Below, in pieces: positions 1-7,416 of a stretch of 13,013 bases of DNA. The position numbers and the translations under genes are program-made. The notes under the pieces were generated by a model. That model did not search any database. It saw only the letters and a program-made list of their open reading frames with translations, and was not told the DNA's origin. This DNA is from DATDAH01 sp036525535 (GTDB lineage: Bacteria; Actinomycetota; Acidimicrobiia; Acidimicrobiales; DATDAH01). The DNA lies in NCBI GenBank assembly GCA_036525535.1, contig DATDAH010000039.1, positions 1 to 13,013 of the forward strand. Direction: 5' to 3'. The stretch's first letter is position 1. Each line of letters begins with the position of its first letter.

Positions 1-69
1 ATGAAGGCCACCAAGGGGCAGGCCGACGGCAAGGCCGTCACCGCGCTCCTCCGCCAGAAGGCGGGCTGA
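1..69 (+). CDS. gatB: C-terminal end of a probable Asp/Glu-tRNA amidotransferase subunit B (partial)
   Basis: Only the last 22 codons and the TGA stop are present; the gene begins before the window, so the ATG at base 1 is almost certainly an internal methionine. The visible tail reads MKATKGQADGKAVTALLRQK. GatB proteins characteristically end in a helical GatB/YqeY tail domain with a VMKATxGQA-like motif, followed by a short helix that helps hold the tRNA. GatB is the kinase/activation subunit of GatCAB, which converts Glu-tRNA(Gln) and Asp-tRNA(Asn) to the correct amides. The alternative is a free-standing YqeY-like protein, which shares this tail domain; the MKATKGQA wording favours GatB. 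The next gene starts 1 nt after the stop, so the two are probably co-transcribed. Confidence 0.62.
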   Translation: MKATKGQADGKAVTALLRQKAG

Positions 70-70
70 C

Positions 71-1288
71 ATGGCGGTCCAGCCGCCGCCCGAACGGTTC
101 CGCGACGTCCTCGAGGCCTGCGCCCAGGGCTTCGGCGCCCCCCGCTTCAGCGACGCCTCCGCGGAGCGGGAGCAGACCGTGTGGGAGCTCGACCGGGCCT
201 GGGTGGTCGAGGACGACGGCCGTTACGTCGCCACCGCCACCTCGTACGCCTTCGAGATGACTGTGCCGGGCGGGGCCCGCGTCCCCGCCGCCGGCGTGGC
301 CCAGGTAGCCGTCCTGCCCACCCACCGGCGTCGGGGGCACCTGCGGGACGTGATGGGAGCGCTGCTGGGCCAGGCGGCCGAGCTGGGTGACCACTACGCC
401 CTCCTCAACGCGTCCGACTCGGGGATCTACGGGCGGTTCGGCTTCGGTCAAGCCGACCGGGTCCTGCGCATCGAGCTGGACACCGACCACGTCGAGCTGG
501 TGGTGCCGACCGCGCCCGGTCGCACCCGGCTGGTCGACGCCCACGAGGCCGCGCCGGTCCTCGCGGGGCTGTACGACCGCTTCGGTCGGGACCGGCCCGG
601 CGCGGTCGGCCGTTCGCCTGCCTGGTGGGACCTGGTGCTGCACGACGAGGCCTCGTGGCGGGGGATCGGCAACCCATTCGTCGCCGTGCACGAGGACGAG
701 ACCGGCGAGCCCGACGGCTACGCCGTCTACCGGTCGAACGAACACTGGGACCGGGGCCACGCCAGCGGCACCGTCGAAGTGCGGGAGCTCGAGGCCGCTT
801 CCTCGGCTGTCGAGGCCGGGCTGTGGCGGTTCCTGTGCGACATCGACCTGCGGACGCGGGTCATCGCGTACCCCCGCCCTTCCGACGACCCGATCCGCTG
901 GCGCCTGAGTCGACCTCGCCGGGCCTGGGTGACCGAGACCCTCGACCTGCTCTGGGTGCGGCCCCTGGACGTCGCGGCCTGCCTGGCGGGCCGGCGCTAT
1001 GCCGTGGAGGACACGCTCGTCCTGGCCATCAGCGACGAGACCCGCCCGGACCAGGCCGGCCCCTACCGGGTGACGGGTGGCCCGGATGATGCGTCGGCCG
1101 AGCGGGTCGATGCCACACCGGACCTGTCCCTCGACGTCGCCGTGCTCGGCTCGGTGATCCTCGGTGGTATCGACGCCGGCGAGCTCGCCTCCGCCGGCCG
1201 CATCACCGAGCACACCGCCGGCGCCGCCGCCCGAGCCGACCGGTTCTTCCGCTGGCGCCCCGCCCCTTTCTGCAGCACCACCTTCTGA
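71..1288 (+). CDS. Eis-like GNAT family N-acetyltransferase with SCP2-like C-terminal domain
   Basis: The 405-aa product matches the Eis family in length and layout: an N-terminal GNAT domain, a second degenerate GNAT-like domain, and a C-terminal SCP2-like domain from about residue 300. The acetyl-CoA pyrophosphate-binding loop is visible as VLPTHRRRGHLRDVM (residues 81-95, with the RxxGxG-like turn RRRGHL). IYGRFGFG at 119-126 supplies Tyr120, the counterpart of the Eis general-acid tyrosine, and the chain ends in Phe, as in mycobacterial Eis where the terminal carboxylate acts as base. Eis proteins acetylate amines, including aminoglycosides at several positions; the natural substrate here is unknown. 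The ATG lies 1 nt after the upstream stop, with only a weak purine-rich stretch before it, so translational coupling is likely. A strong hairpin follows the stop. The family call is firm; any role in drug resistance is conjecture. Confidence 0.88.
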   Translation: MAVQPPPERFRDVLEACAQGFGAPRFSDASAEREQTVWELDRAWVVEDDGRYVATATSYAFEMTVPGGARVPAAGVAQVAVLPTHRRRGHLRDVMGALLGQAAELGDHYALLNASDSGIYGRFGFGQADRVLRIELDTDHVELVVPTAPGRTRLVDAHEAAPVLAGLYDRFGRDRPGAVGRSPAWWDLVLHDEASWRGIGNPFVAVHEDETGEPDGYAVYRSNEHWDRGHASGTVEVRELEAASSAVEAGLWRFLCDIDLRTRVIAYPRPSDDPIRWRLSRPRRAWVTETLDLLWVRPLDVAACLAGRRYAVEDTLVLAISDETRPDQAGPYRVTGGPDDASAERVDATPDLSLDVAVLGSVILGGIDAGELASAGRITEHTAGAAARADRFFRWRPAPFCSTTF

Positions 1289-1298
1289 TGGCTCGTTC

Positions 1299-1340
1299 TG
1301 GTGCCTGATCTCCTGCCCAGCGCCGGGAGATCGGGCGCCA
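1299..1340 (+). terminator. Long imperfect hairpin just downstream of the acetyltransferase gene
   Basis: Bases 1299-1315 pair with 1324-1340: 17 consecutive pairs, three of them G-U, around an 8-nt loop (1316-1323). The hairpin begins 11 nt after the stop of the Eis-like gene and lies fully in the gap before nifJ. No T-run follows, so it is either an actinobacterial-style terminator lacking a U-tract, or an RNA 3'-end stabiliser. Position and stem strength favour termination or 3'-end formation of the gatB-eis transcript. Confidence 0.6.
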
Positions 1341-1363
1341 CAAGGGACGACGGGGAATCGATT

Positions 1364-1382
1364 GTCCCGACCAGATCGGGAC
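1364..1382. repeat. Perfect 7-bp inverted repeat upstream of nifJ (possible operator or second terminator)
   Basis: GTCCCGA (1364-1370), a 5-nt spacer, and TCGGGAC (1376-1382) form a perfect inverted repeat. Its centre is about 54 bp before the nifJ start codon and 42 bp before the predicted -10 box, a spacing compatible with an activator or repressor site. It could instead be a second, weaker hairpin behind the 1299-1340 stem, because CTTTC follows it. I do not recognise it as the site of a known regulator. Confidence 0.4.
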
Positions 1383-1414
1383 CTTTCGCCCTGCCCAGGC
1401 GCGGCCGGCGTCCC

Positions 1415-1420
1415 TAGGGT
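1415..1420 (+). promoter_or_regulatory. Predicted -10 box (TAGGGT) for a leaderless nifJ transcript
   Basis: TAGGGT fits the actinobacterial TANNNT -10 consensus and ends exactly 6 nt before the nifJ ATG, which would put the transcription start at or next to the start codon. There is no Shine-Dalgarno sequence in front of the ATG, as expected for a leaderless mRNA. No convincing -35 box is seen. The same arrangement recurs before three other starts in this window. Confidence 0.5.
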
Positions 1421-1426
1421 CCGGGC

Positions 1427-4400
1427 ATGGCCGAGACCCTGTGCCTGGATGGCAACGAGGCGGTGGCCCGGGTCGCCCACGCACTGTCCGAGGTCATCGC
1501 CATCTACCCGATCACGCCGGCGTCGCCGATGGGCGAGGCCGCCGACGCCTGGAGCTCATCGGGTCGACGGAACCTCTGGGGCGGGGTACCCGAGGTCATG
1601 GCCATGCAGTCCGAGGCGGGAGCCGCCGGGACCCTGCACGGGGCGAGCCTGAAGGGGGCGCTGGCCACGACGTTCACCTCGTCTCAGGGCCTGCTGTTGA
1701 TGGTGCCCAACCTCTTCAAGGTGGCGGGCGAACTGTCACCGGCCGTGGTCCACGTGGCTGCCCGGGCGGTGGCCACCCACGCCCTGTCGATCTTCGGCGA
1801 CCACAGCGACGTCATGGCGGCCCGCACGACGGGGATGGCCATGCTGTGCTCCTCGTCGGTCCAGGAGGCCCACGACTTCGCGGCGGTGGCCCACGCTGCC
1901 ACGCTCCGCTCGCGGGTGCCCTTCCTGCACTTCTTCGACGGCTTCCGCACCTCCCACGAGATGAACCGGGTCGACCTGCTCGGCGACGACGATCTGCTGG
2001 CTCTGGTCCGGGAGGCGGACATCCTCGACCACCGCCTCCGGGGCATGGACCCGGACCGGCCGGTGCTGCGGGGCAGTGCGCAGAACCCGGACGTCTTCTT
2101 CCAGGCCCGGGAGGCCGCCAACCCGTTCCACGCCGCCGTACCCGGCGTCGTCGAGGAGATCTTCGCCGAACTGGCTGACCGCACCGGTCGTCGCTATGGC
2201 CTGGTCGAGTACCAGGGTCACCCCGAAGCCGAACGTGCGCTCGTGATCATGGGCTCGGGGGCCGGTGCCGCCGGTGAGACCGTCGACGCCATGGTCGCGG
2301 ACGACCAGAAGGTCGGCCTGCTGACCGTCCGCCTGTTCCGTCCCTTCCCCTCGGATGCCCTGACCGCGGCGCTGCCGGCGTCGGTGTGTCGCCTGGCCGT
2401 CCTGGACCGGACCAAGGAGCCGGGCTCGGTCGGGGAGCCGCTCTATCTCGACGTCCTGGCCGCCCTGGTCGAGGCCCAGGCTGCTGGTGCGCGGACGACG
2501 GTGCCCACCGTGGTCGGTGCCCGTTACGGCCTCGGCTCCAAGGAGTTCACCCCGTCCGACGTCAAGGGCCTCTTCGACGAACTGGGCCGTGACACCCGCC
2601 GTCCCCACGTGACCGTCGGGATCGTCGACGACGTGACCGGGCTGAGCGTCGAGCCGGACGCCGGGTTCTCGGTGCCCACGGGCACGGTCCAGGCGGTGTT
2701 CCACGGCCTCGGGAGCGACGGCACCGTCGGTGCCACCAAAGCCACCGTGAAGATCCTGGGTGAGCACACCGACCTGCACGCTCAGGGCTACTTCGTCTAT
2801 GACTCCCGCAAGGCGGGGGCCGAGACCGAGTCGCACCTCCGCTTCGGGCCGGACCCGATCGCCTCGACCTACCTGATAGACGGGGCCGACTTCGTGGCCT
2901 GTCACCAGTTCGGGTTCCTGGGCCGGCGCGACGTGCTGAGTCGGGCCCGGCCCGGGGCCATCTTCCTGCTCAACAGCCCGTACCCGCCCGACGAGGTCTG
3001 GGACCACCTGCCCGGGGACGTGCAAGACGAGATCGTCGACAAGGGCCTGACCCTCCATGTCATCGACGCCGAGCGGGTGGCGGGGGAGGTGGGCATGGGC
3101 CGGCGCATCAACACGGTCATGCAGCCCTGCTTCTTCGCCCTCTCCGGTGTCCTGCCCACGGACCAGGCGCTGGCCGCCATCCGGGCTCGTATCGAGGTGA
3201 CCTATGCCAAGGCAGGCCCGGCCGTCGTCGAGCGCAACCTGGCCGCGGTCGACGCCGCACTGGCCGCCCTGCACGAGGTGCCCGTTCCGATCACGGCGTC
3301 GGCCGGGGACCATCGACCGGCCCGGGTGCCGGTCACTGCGCCCGATTTCGTCACCCGCGTCACCGCTCGGCTCCTGGCCGGCGAGGGCGACCTCCTGCCG
3401 GTCAGTGCCCTCCCGGTCGACGGGACCTTCCCGACGGGCACGGCACGCTGGGAGAAGCGGGCGCTGGCCGCCGAGCTCCCGGTGTGGGACGAGACGATCT
3501 GCATCGACTGCGGCAAGTGCGCGCTGGTCTGCCCGCACGCCGCGATCCGCATGAAGGTCTACGACCCCGAGGCGATGACGGGCGCGCCGGACGGCTTCCA
3601 GGCCAAGAACTTCCGCTCCCGCGACCTGCCCGGGCAACGGCTGACCATCCAGGTGGCGCCCGACGACTGCACCGGATGCGGCGTCTGTGTCCAGGTGTGC
3701 CCGGCCAAGGCGAAAGACGAGGTACGGCACAAGGCGTTGGCCATGGTCCCCGTCGGTGACCGGCGGGAGCGGGAACGGCTGGCCTTCGAGTTCTTCCTCG
3801 ACTTGCCGGAGTTGGATCCTGTCCTCCTCGCCCCGGACTCGGTGAAGGGCTCACAGGTTCGCCAGCCGCTCTTCGAGTTCTCCGGGGCCTGTGCGGGTTG
3901 CGGCGAGACCCCGTACCTCAAGCTGCTGACCCAGCTCTTCGGCGACCGGATGCTGGTGGCCAACGCCACCGGCTGCTCGTCGATCTACGGCGGCAACCTG
4001 CCGACCACGCCGTGGTCCCAGGATGCCACCGGTCGGGGTCCGGCCTGGGCCAACTCCCTCTTCGAGGACAACGCCGAGTTCGGCCTCGGGCTGCGCCTGG
4101 GCCTGGACCAGCAGGTGGCCGAGGCCCGTCGCCTGGTCGACGCCCTCGCCCCCGACATCGGTGAGGACCTGGCCCGTGAGCTGCTGGCGGCCGAGGGCCG
4201 TGACGCCGTGGCGATCGCGGCCCAGCGGGACCGGGTGGCAACACTGCAGGAGCGCCTGGCTGGACGTGAGGATCCCGAGAGCGTCCGCCTTCGGGGCCTC
4301 GCCGACGACCTGGTGGCCCGCAGCGTGTGGATCGTGGGCGGCGACGGATGGGCCTACGACATCGGCTTCGGTGGCGTCGATCACGTCCTGGCCAGTGGCC

Positions 4401-4993
4401 GCAACGTCAACCTCCTCGTCCTCGACACCGAGGTGTACTCCAACACTGGCGGCCAGGCCTCCAAGGCGACGCCACGGGGCGCGGTGGCCAAGTTCGCCTC
4501 CGGTGGGCGGCGGACGGGCAAGAAGGACCTGGGCGACGACGGGCGGGCCTACGGCGACGTCTACGTGGCCCAGGTGGCCATGGGGGCCAGTGACGTGCAG
4601 ACGGTGAAGGCCCTCCTGGAGGCCGAGGCTTGGCCGGGACCGGCCCTGGTGATCGCCTACAGCCCCTGTGTGGCCCACGGCATCGACATGAGCCAGACGA
4701 TGGTGCACATGCGCGACGCCGTGCACTCCGGTCACTGGCCGCTCTACCGCTACCGCCCCGGGGCCGAGGAGCACGAGCAGCCGTTCCAGCTCGACAGCCA
4801 CACCCCGGACCGGCCCTTCCGGGAGTTCGCCATGACCGAGGGGCGATTCGCCATGCTGGCCCGCAGCGACCCGGAGCGGGCCGACCAACTGTTCTCCCTG
4901 GCCCAAGCCGACGTCGACGAGCGCTGGCGCTACTACGAGCAGCTGGCCGGGATCGAGCGGACGATGCCACCGTCGGAGGGGGACGAGCCATGA
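1427..4993 (+). CDS. nifJ: Pyruvate:ferredoxin (flavodoxin) oxidoreductase, single-chain
   Basis: The enzyme interconverts pyruvate + CoA with acetyl-CoA + CO2, passing two electrons to ferredoxin or flavodoxin in the cytoplasm. At 1188 aa it has the complete fused homodimeric PFOR layout. The N-terminal domain carries IYPITPASPMGE, with Thr30, Glu63 and Arg113 matching pyruvate/thiamine-site residues of the Desulfovibrio enzyme. Domain II starts near residue 268, the gamma domain near 425 (GLGSDGTVGATK). The ferredoxin domain has two CxxCxxCxxxCP motifs (Cys692/695/698/702 and Cys748/751/754/758). The TPP domain has GDGW (972-975) and NTGGQ (1006-1010). Cys822, Cys825, Cys850 and Cys1081 supply the proximal third [4Fe-4S] cluster. 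It ends soon after the RWRYYEQLA helix, so it appears to lack the C-terminal extension that protects the Desulfovibrio africanus enzyme from oxygen. The downstream flavoprotein gene overlaps it by 4 nt. Confidence 0.97.
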   Translation: MAETLCLDGNEAVARVAHALSEVIAIYPITPASPMGEAADAWSSSGRRNLWGGVPEVMAMQSEAGAAGTLHGASLKGALATTFTSSQGLLLMVPNLFKVAGELSPAVVHVAARAVATHALSIFGDHSDVMAARTTGMAMLCSSSVQEAHDFAAVAHAATLRSRVPFLHFFDGFRTSHEMNRVDLLGDDDLLALVREADILDHRLRGMDPDRPVLRGSAQNPDVFFQAREAANPFHAAVPGVVEEIFAELADRTGRRYGLVEYQGHPEAERALVIMGSGAGAAGETVDAMVADDQKVGLLTVRLFRPFPSDALTAALPASVCRLAVLDRTKEPGSVGEPLYLDVLAALVEAQAAGARTTVPTVVGARYGLGSKEFTPSDVKGLFDELGRDTRRPHVTVGIVDDVTGLSVEPDAGFSVPTGTVQAVFHGLGSDGTVGATKATVKILGEHTDLHAQGYFVYDSRKAGAETESHLRFGPDPIASTYLIDGADFVACHQFGFLGRRDVLSRARPGAIFLLNSPYPPDEVWDHLPGDVQDEIVDKGLTLHVIDAERVAGEVGMGRRINTVMQPCFFALSGVLPTDQALAAIRARIEVTYAKAGPAVVERNLAAVDAALAALHEVPVPITASAGDHRPARVPVTAPDFVTRVTARLLAGEGDLLPVSALPVDGTFPTGTARWEKRALAAELPVWDETICIDCGKCALVCPHAAIRMKVYDPEAMTGAPDGFQAKNFRSRDLPGQRLTIQVAPDDCTGCGVCVQVCPAKAKDEVRHKALAMVPVGDRRERERLAFEFFLDLPELDPVLLAPDSVKGSQVRQPLFEFSGACAGCGETPYLKLLTQLFGDRMLVANATGCSSIYGGNLPTTPWSQDATGRGPAWANSLFEDNAEFGLGLRLGLDQQVAEARRLVDALAPDIGEDLARELLAAEGRDAVAIAAQRDRVATLQERLAGREDPESVRLRGLADDLVARSVWIVGGDGWAYDIGFGGVDHVLASGRNVNLLVLDTEVYSNTGGQASKATPRGAVAKFASGGRRTGKKDLGDDGRAYGDVYVAQVAMGASDVQTVKALLEAEAWPGPALVIAYSPCVAHGIDMSQTMVHMRDAVHSGHWPLYRYRPGAEEHEQPFQLDSHTPDRPFREFAMTEGRFAMLARSDPERADQLFSLAQADVDERWRYYEQLAGIERTMPPSEGDEP
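4975..4982 (+). promoter_or_regulatory. Strong Shine-Dalgarno sequence for the DHOD-like gene
   Basis: GGAGGGGG lies inside the 3' end of nifJ, 7 nt before the ATG at 4990. It decides the start of the overlapping downstream gene and contrasts with the predicted leaderless starts elsewhere in the window. Confidence 0.75.
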
Positions 4994-5997
4994 CCGATCT
5001 GACCACCACCTACCTCGGGCTGCCCCTCCGGTGCCCACTGGTCGCCTCCTCCAGCCCGGCCACGGGCGATCTCGAGGGACTGCGTCACCTCGACGAGGCC
5101 GGCATCGGCGCGGTCGTGCTGCCGTCCCTGTTCGAGGAGCAGATCGTCCAAGAGGCCCTCGAGGTCGACCGCATGCTGGCCACGGGCGCAGAGGCTTTCG
5201 CAGAGGCGACCGACTACTTCCCCGAGCTCGACGACTACAACACCGGGCCTGACCACTATCTGGCCCGGGTGGTCGAGGCGAAGGCCGCGCTGTCGGTCCC
5301 CGTCATCGCCAGCCTCAACGCCGTCAGCAGCGGGGGCTGGGTGCGCTACGGGCGCCTGTTGGCCGACGCCGGCGCCGACGCGCTCGAGCTGAACGTGAAC
5401 ATCGTGGCCACCGACCCCGTCCTGTCCGCGGCCGAGGTCGAGGCCCTCCTGCTGACGACGGTCGGTGATGTGCTTGACGCCGTCGACATCCCGGTGGCCC
5501 TGAAGCTGGGGCCGTTCTGGTCCTCGCTCCCGCACCTCGCCCGGCGTCTGGCCGAGACCGGTGTGCGGGGCCTCGTCTTGTTCAACCGTCCCTTCGCCCC
5601 CGACCTGGACCTGGAGGAGCTGGTCGTCGTTCCCCACCTCACGCTGAGTGAGCCAGACGACATCCTGCTGCCGCTGCGCTGGATCGGCCTGCTCGAGGGC
5701 CAGGTCGACACCGACCTGGCCGCCACCAGCGGGGTGCACGACGCCTCTTCGGTGGCGAAGGTCCTCCTGGCGGGAGCCCAGGTGGCCATGATGGCCACCG
5801 CCCTCCTCCGCAACGGCCCCGGTCACGCGGCCGTGGTCCTCGACGAGCTGCGGGCGTGGATGGCCGAGAACGACTACGCGTCGGTGGACCAGCTCCGGGG
5901 CTCGGCCTCTCGGCGAGGGGTCGCCGACCCCGCCGCCTACGAGCGGTCCAACTACCTCCAGACGCTCACCAGCTACTCCTCGACCTTCCCCACCTGA
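4990..5997 (+). CDS. Dihydroorotate dehydrogenase-like flavoprotein coupled to PFOR
   Basis: The 335-aa product has the TIM-barrel layout of class 1 dihydroorotate dehydrogenases. It begins LTTTYLGLPLRCPLVASSSP, has an FMN-contacting lysine in ALKLGPFW (Lys172), and a C-terminal SGVHDASSVAKVLLAGA segment of the phosphate-binding type. The catalytic loop is wrong for pyrimidine synthesis: where true enzymes read NLSCPN (class 1) or NVSSPN (class 2), this one has NVNIVATD from Asn135. Its only cysteine is Cys15. It is therefore probably an FMN oxidoreductase of different function and not PyrD. The ATG overlaps the nifJ stop (ATGA) and has a strong Shine-Dalgarno, so translation is coupled to PFOR. 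From memory, DHOD-like genes next to nifJ recur in other bacteria. A role in electron transfer with PFOR or ferredoxin is inference. Confidence 0.88.
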   Translation: MTDLTTTYLGLPLRCPLVASSSPATGDLEGLRHLDEAGIGAVVLPSLFEEQIVQEALEVDRMLATGAEAFAEATDYFPELDDYNTGPDHYLARVVEAKAALSVPVIASLNAVSSGGWVRYGRLLADAGADALELNVNIVATDPVLSAAEVEALLLTTVGDVLDAVDIPVALKLGPFWSSLPHLARRLAETGVRGLVLFNRPFAPDLDLEELVVVPHLTLSEPDDILLPLRWIGLLEGQVDTDLAATSGVHDASSVAKVLLAGAQVAMMATALLRNGPGHAAVVLDELRAWMAENDYASVDQLRGSASRRGVADPAAYERSNYLQTLTSYSSTFPT

Positions 5998-6026
5998 GGC
6001 GCAGAGCACCGGTCCGGGCCCGAAGG

Positions 6027-7349
6027 TCAGTCGGCGCCCAGGCGGATCCAGGCCTCGCCCCGGAACCGGGCACCTAGGACGAGGGCCCGAGCGAGGAAGA
6101 GCAGGGCCAAGGCGGCCCACACCCAGCCGATGCCCAGGTCGAGGACCAGGACGGCGACCGCGGCGGGGGCGAACACGAGGAAGGCGACGATCATGGCCTT
6201 CGCGAGGAACGCCAGGTCGCCGGCGCCGATGAGGATGCCGTCGAGGGCGAAGACGAGGCCGTTGAGGGGCTGGAGCGCGGCCACCCACAAGAGCTGGAAG
6301 GCGGCCAGCGCCACCACCTCGGCGTCGTTGCTGAACAGGTCAGGGAGGACGGGAGAGAGCACGGCCAGAACCACACCCAGGACCACCCCGGCCACGACCG
6401 ACCACTCGATCATGCGCTGACCGGCGGCCCGGGCCGTCGCACCGTCGCCCGCGCCGAGGAACCGTCCGGTCAAGGCCTGACCGGCTATGGCGATGGCGTC
6501 GAGGGTCAGGGCCAGGAGGAACATCAGCTCGAAGGCGATCTGGTACGCGGCCAGCTCGGCCGTGCCGATGCGGGCGGCCACCGCGGTCGCGAGGGTGAAC
6601 GCACCCCGCAGGGCCGCCGTACGCAGGAAGAGGGCGACCCCAGCCCGCCCGAGGCCGGCGATCGCCCGGCGGTCGGGCCTCCAGGTCGTGCGGTGCTCCC
6701 GGGTGGCCCGCCGGATCATCGTCAGGTAGATGGTCGCGGCGAGCGCCTCGGCCACGACGGTCGAGAGGGCCGAAGCGCCGATCCCATAGTCCAGCCCGAA
6801 GATCCACCAGACCTCGAGGACCAGGTTGACGAGGGCGGTGCCGACGGCGACGAGCAGCGGGGTGCGGGTGTCCTGCAGGCCCCGCAGGTAGCCGACGCCG
6901 GCCAGGATCACGAAGGTGATCGGCAGGCCGAGGACACTGATGCGCAGGTACACGCGGGCGTTGGCGGCGACCGCGCCCTCGCCGCCCAGGAGCTCGACGA
7001 GGGGGCCGGCCACGATCCAGAGGAACGCCGACAGGACCACCCCGAGGAGCACCGCCAGCCACAGGCTCTGCACCGCCTGGTGGGCCGCGCGCCCGTGCTC
7101 GCCCGCCCCGATCAGGCGGGCCACCGCGGAGGTGGTCCCGTAGGCCAGGAAGATGAAGACGGCGAACCCCGTGGCCAGGACGGCGTTGGCCACCGCCATG
7201 CCTGCCAGTTCGTCGGTGCCCAGGTGACCGACCACTGCGGCGTCGGTCAGGCGGTAGAGCGGCTCGGCGATGAGGGCCCCCAGCGCAGGCAGGGCCAGCC
7301 GGTAGATGTCCCGGTCGTAGGGACTGCGGCGCGCGACCCCGCCTCTCAC
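6027..7349 (-). CDS. MATE family efflux transporter, DinF-type
   Basis: The 440-aa product is the normal length for a MATE transporter and is hydrophobic throughout, consistent with 12 membrane helices. The start of helix 1, LPALGALIAEPLYRLTDAAV, and VVGHLGTDELAG resemble the DinF branch; Asp36 sits where DinF-like proteins have a conserved ion-coupling aspartate in helix 1. Such transporters export organic cations, drugs or lipid-linked intermediates using a Na+ or H+ gradient; the substrate here cannot be told. The start is GTG (7347-7349), chosen because MATE homology begins soon after and no nearby ATG fits. It lies 67 bp downstream of the sulfatase-like gene on the same strand, so the two probably form one unit. 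It converges with the DHOD-like gene; only 29 bp separate the stops and no clear terminator is visible there. Confidence 0.93.
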   Translation of the reverse strand: MRGGVARRSPYDRDIYRLALPALGALIAEPLYRLTDAAVVGHLGTDELAGMAVANAVLATGFAVFIFLAYGTTSAVARLIGAGEHGRAAHQAVQSLWLAVLLGVVLSAFLWIVAGPLVELLGGEGAVAANARVYLRISVLGLPITFVILAGVGYLRGLQDTRTPLLVAVGTALVNLVLEVWWIFGLDYGIGASALSTVVAEALAATIYLTMIRRATREHRTTWRPDRRAIAGLGRAGVALFLRTAALRGAFTLATAVAARIGTAELAAYQIAFELMFLLALTLDAIAIAGQALTGRFLGAGDGATARAAGQRMIEWSVVAGVVLGVVLAVLSPVLPDLFSNDAEVVALAAFQLLWVAALQPLNGLVFALDGILIGAGDLAFLAKAMIVAFLVFAPAAVAVLVLDLGIGWVWAALALLFLARALVLGARFRGEAWIRLGAD

Positions 7350-7416
7350 GATCCCGAACGTGGGCCGACCGCGCCACGGATCCCAGGGGGCACGACGGCC
7401 CGTTCGACCCGAGGGA

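Noticed and set aside
38..1480. Minus-strand open frame of 480 codons opposite the Eis-like gene
   Set aside because: Low-complexity GC-bias shadow with no motif; the plus-strand frame has clear GNAT motifs.
1736..3730. Long minus-strand open frame opposite nifJ (664 codons), and a similar one at 3851-5038
   Set aside because: The composition (Gly, Arg, Val, His, Asp rich, no motif) is what third-position GC bias produces on the antisense strand. The sense strand carries a complete PFOR.
4630..4989. Upstream extension of the DHOD-like frame to 4630
   Set aside because: It overlaps the thiamine-binding domain of nifJ in another frame and is Arg/Pro/Gly-rich without homology. The ATG at 4990 has a strong Shine-Dalgarno.
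5998..6026. Possible bidirectional terminator between the DHOD-like and MATE genes
   Set aside because: The 29-bp gap is GC-rich but I could not draw a stem of more than a few pairs, and there is no T-run.
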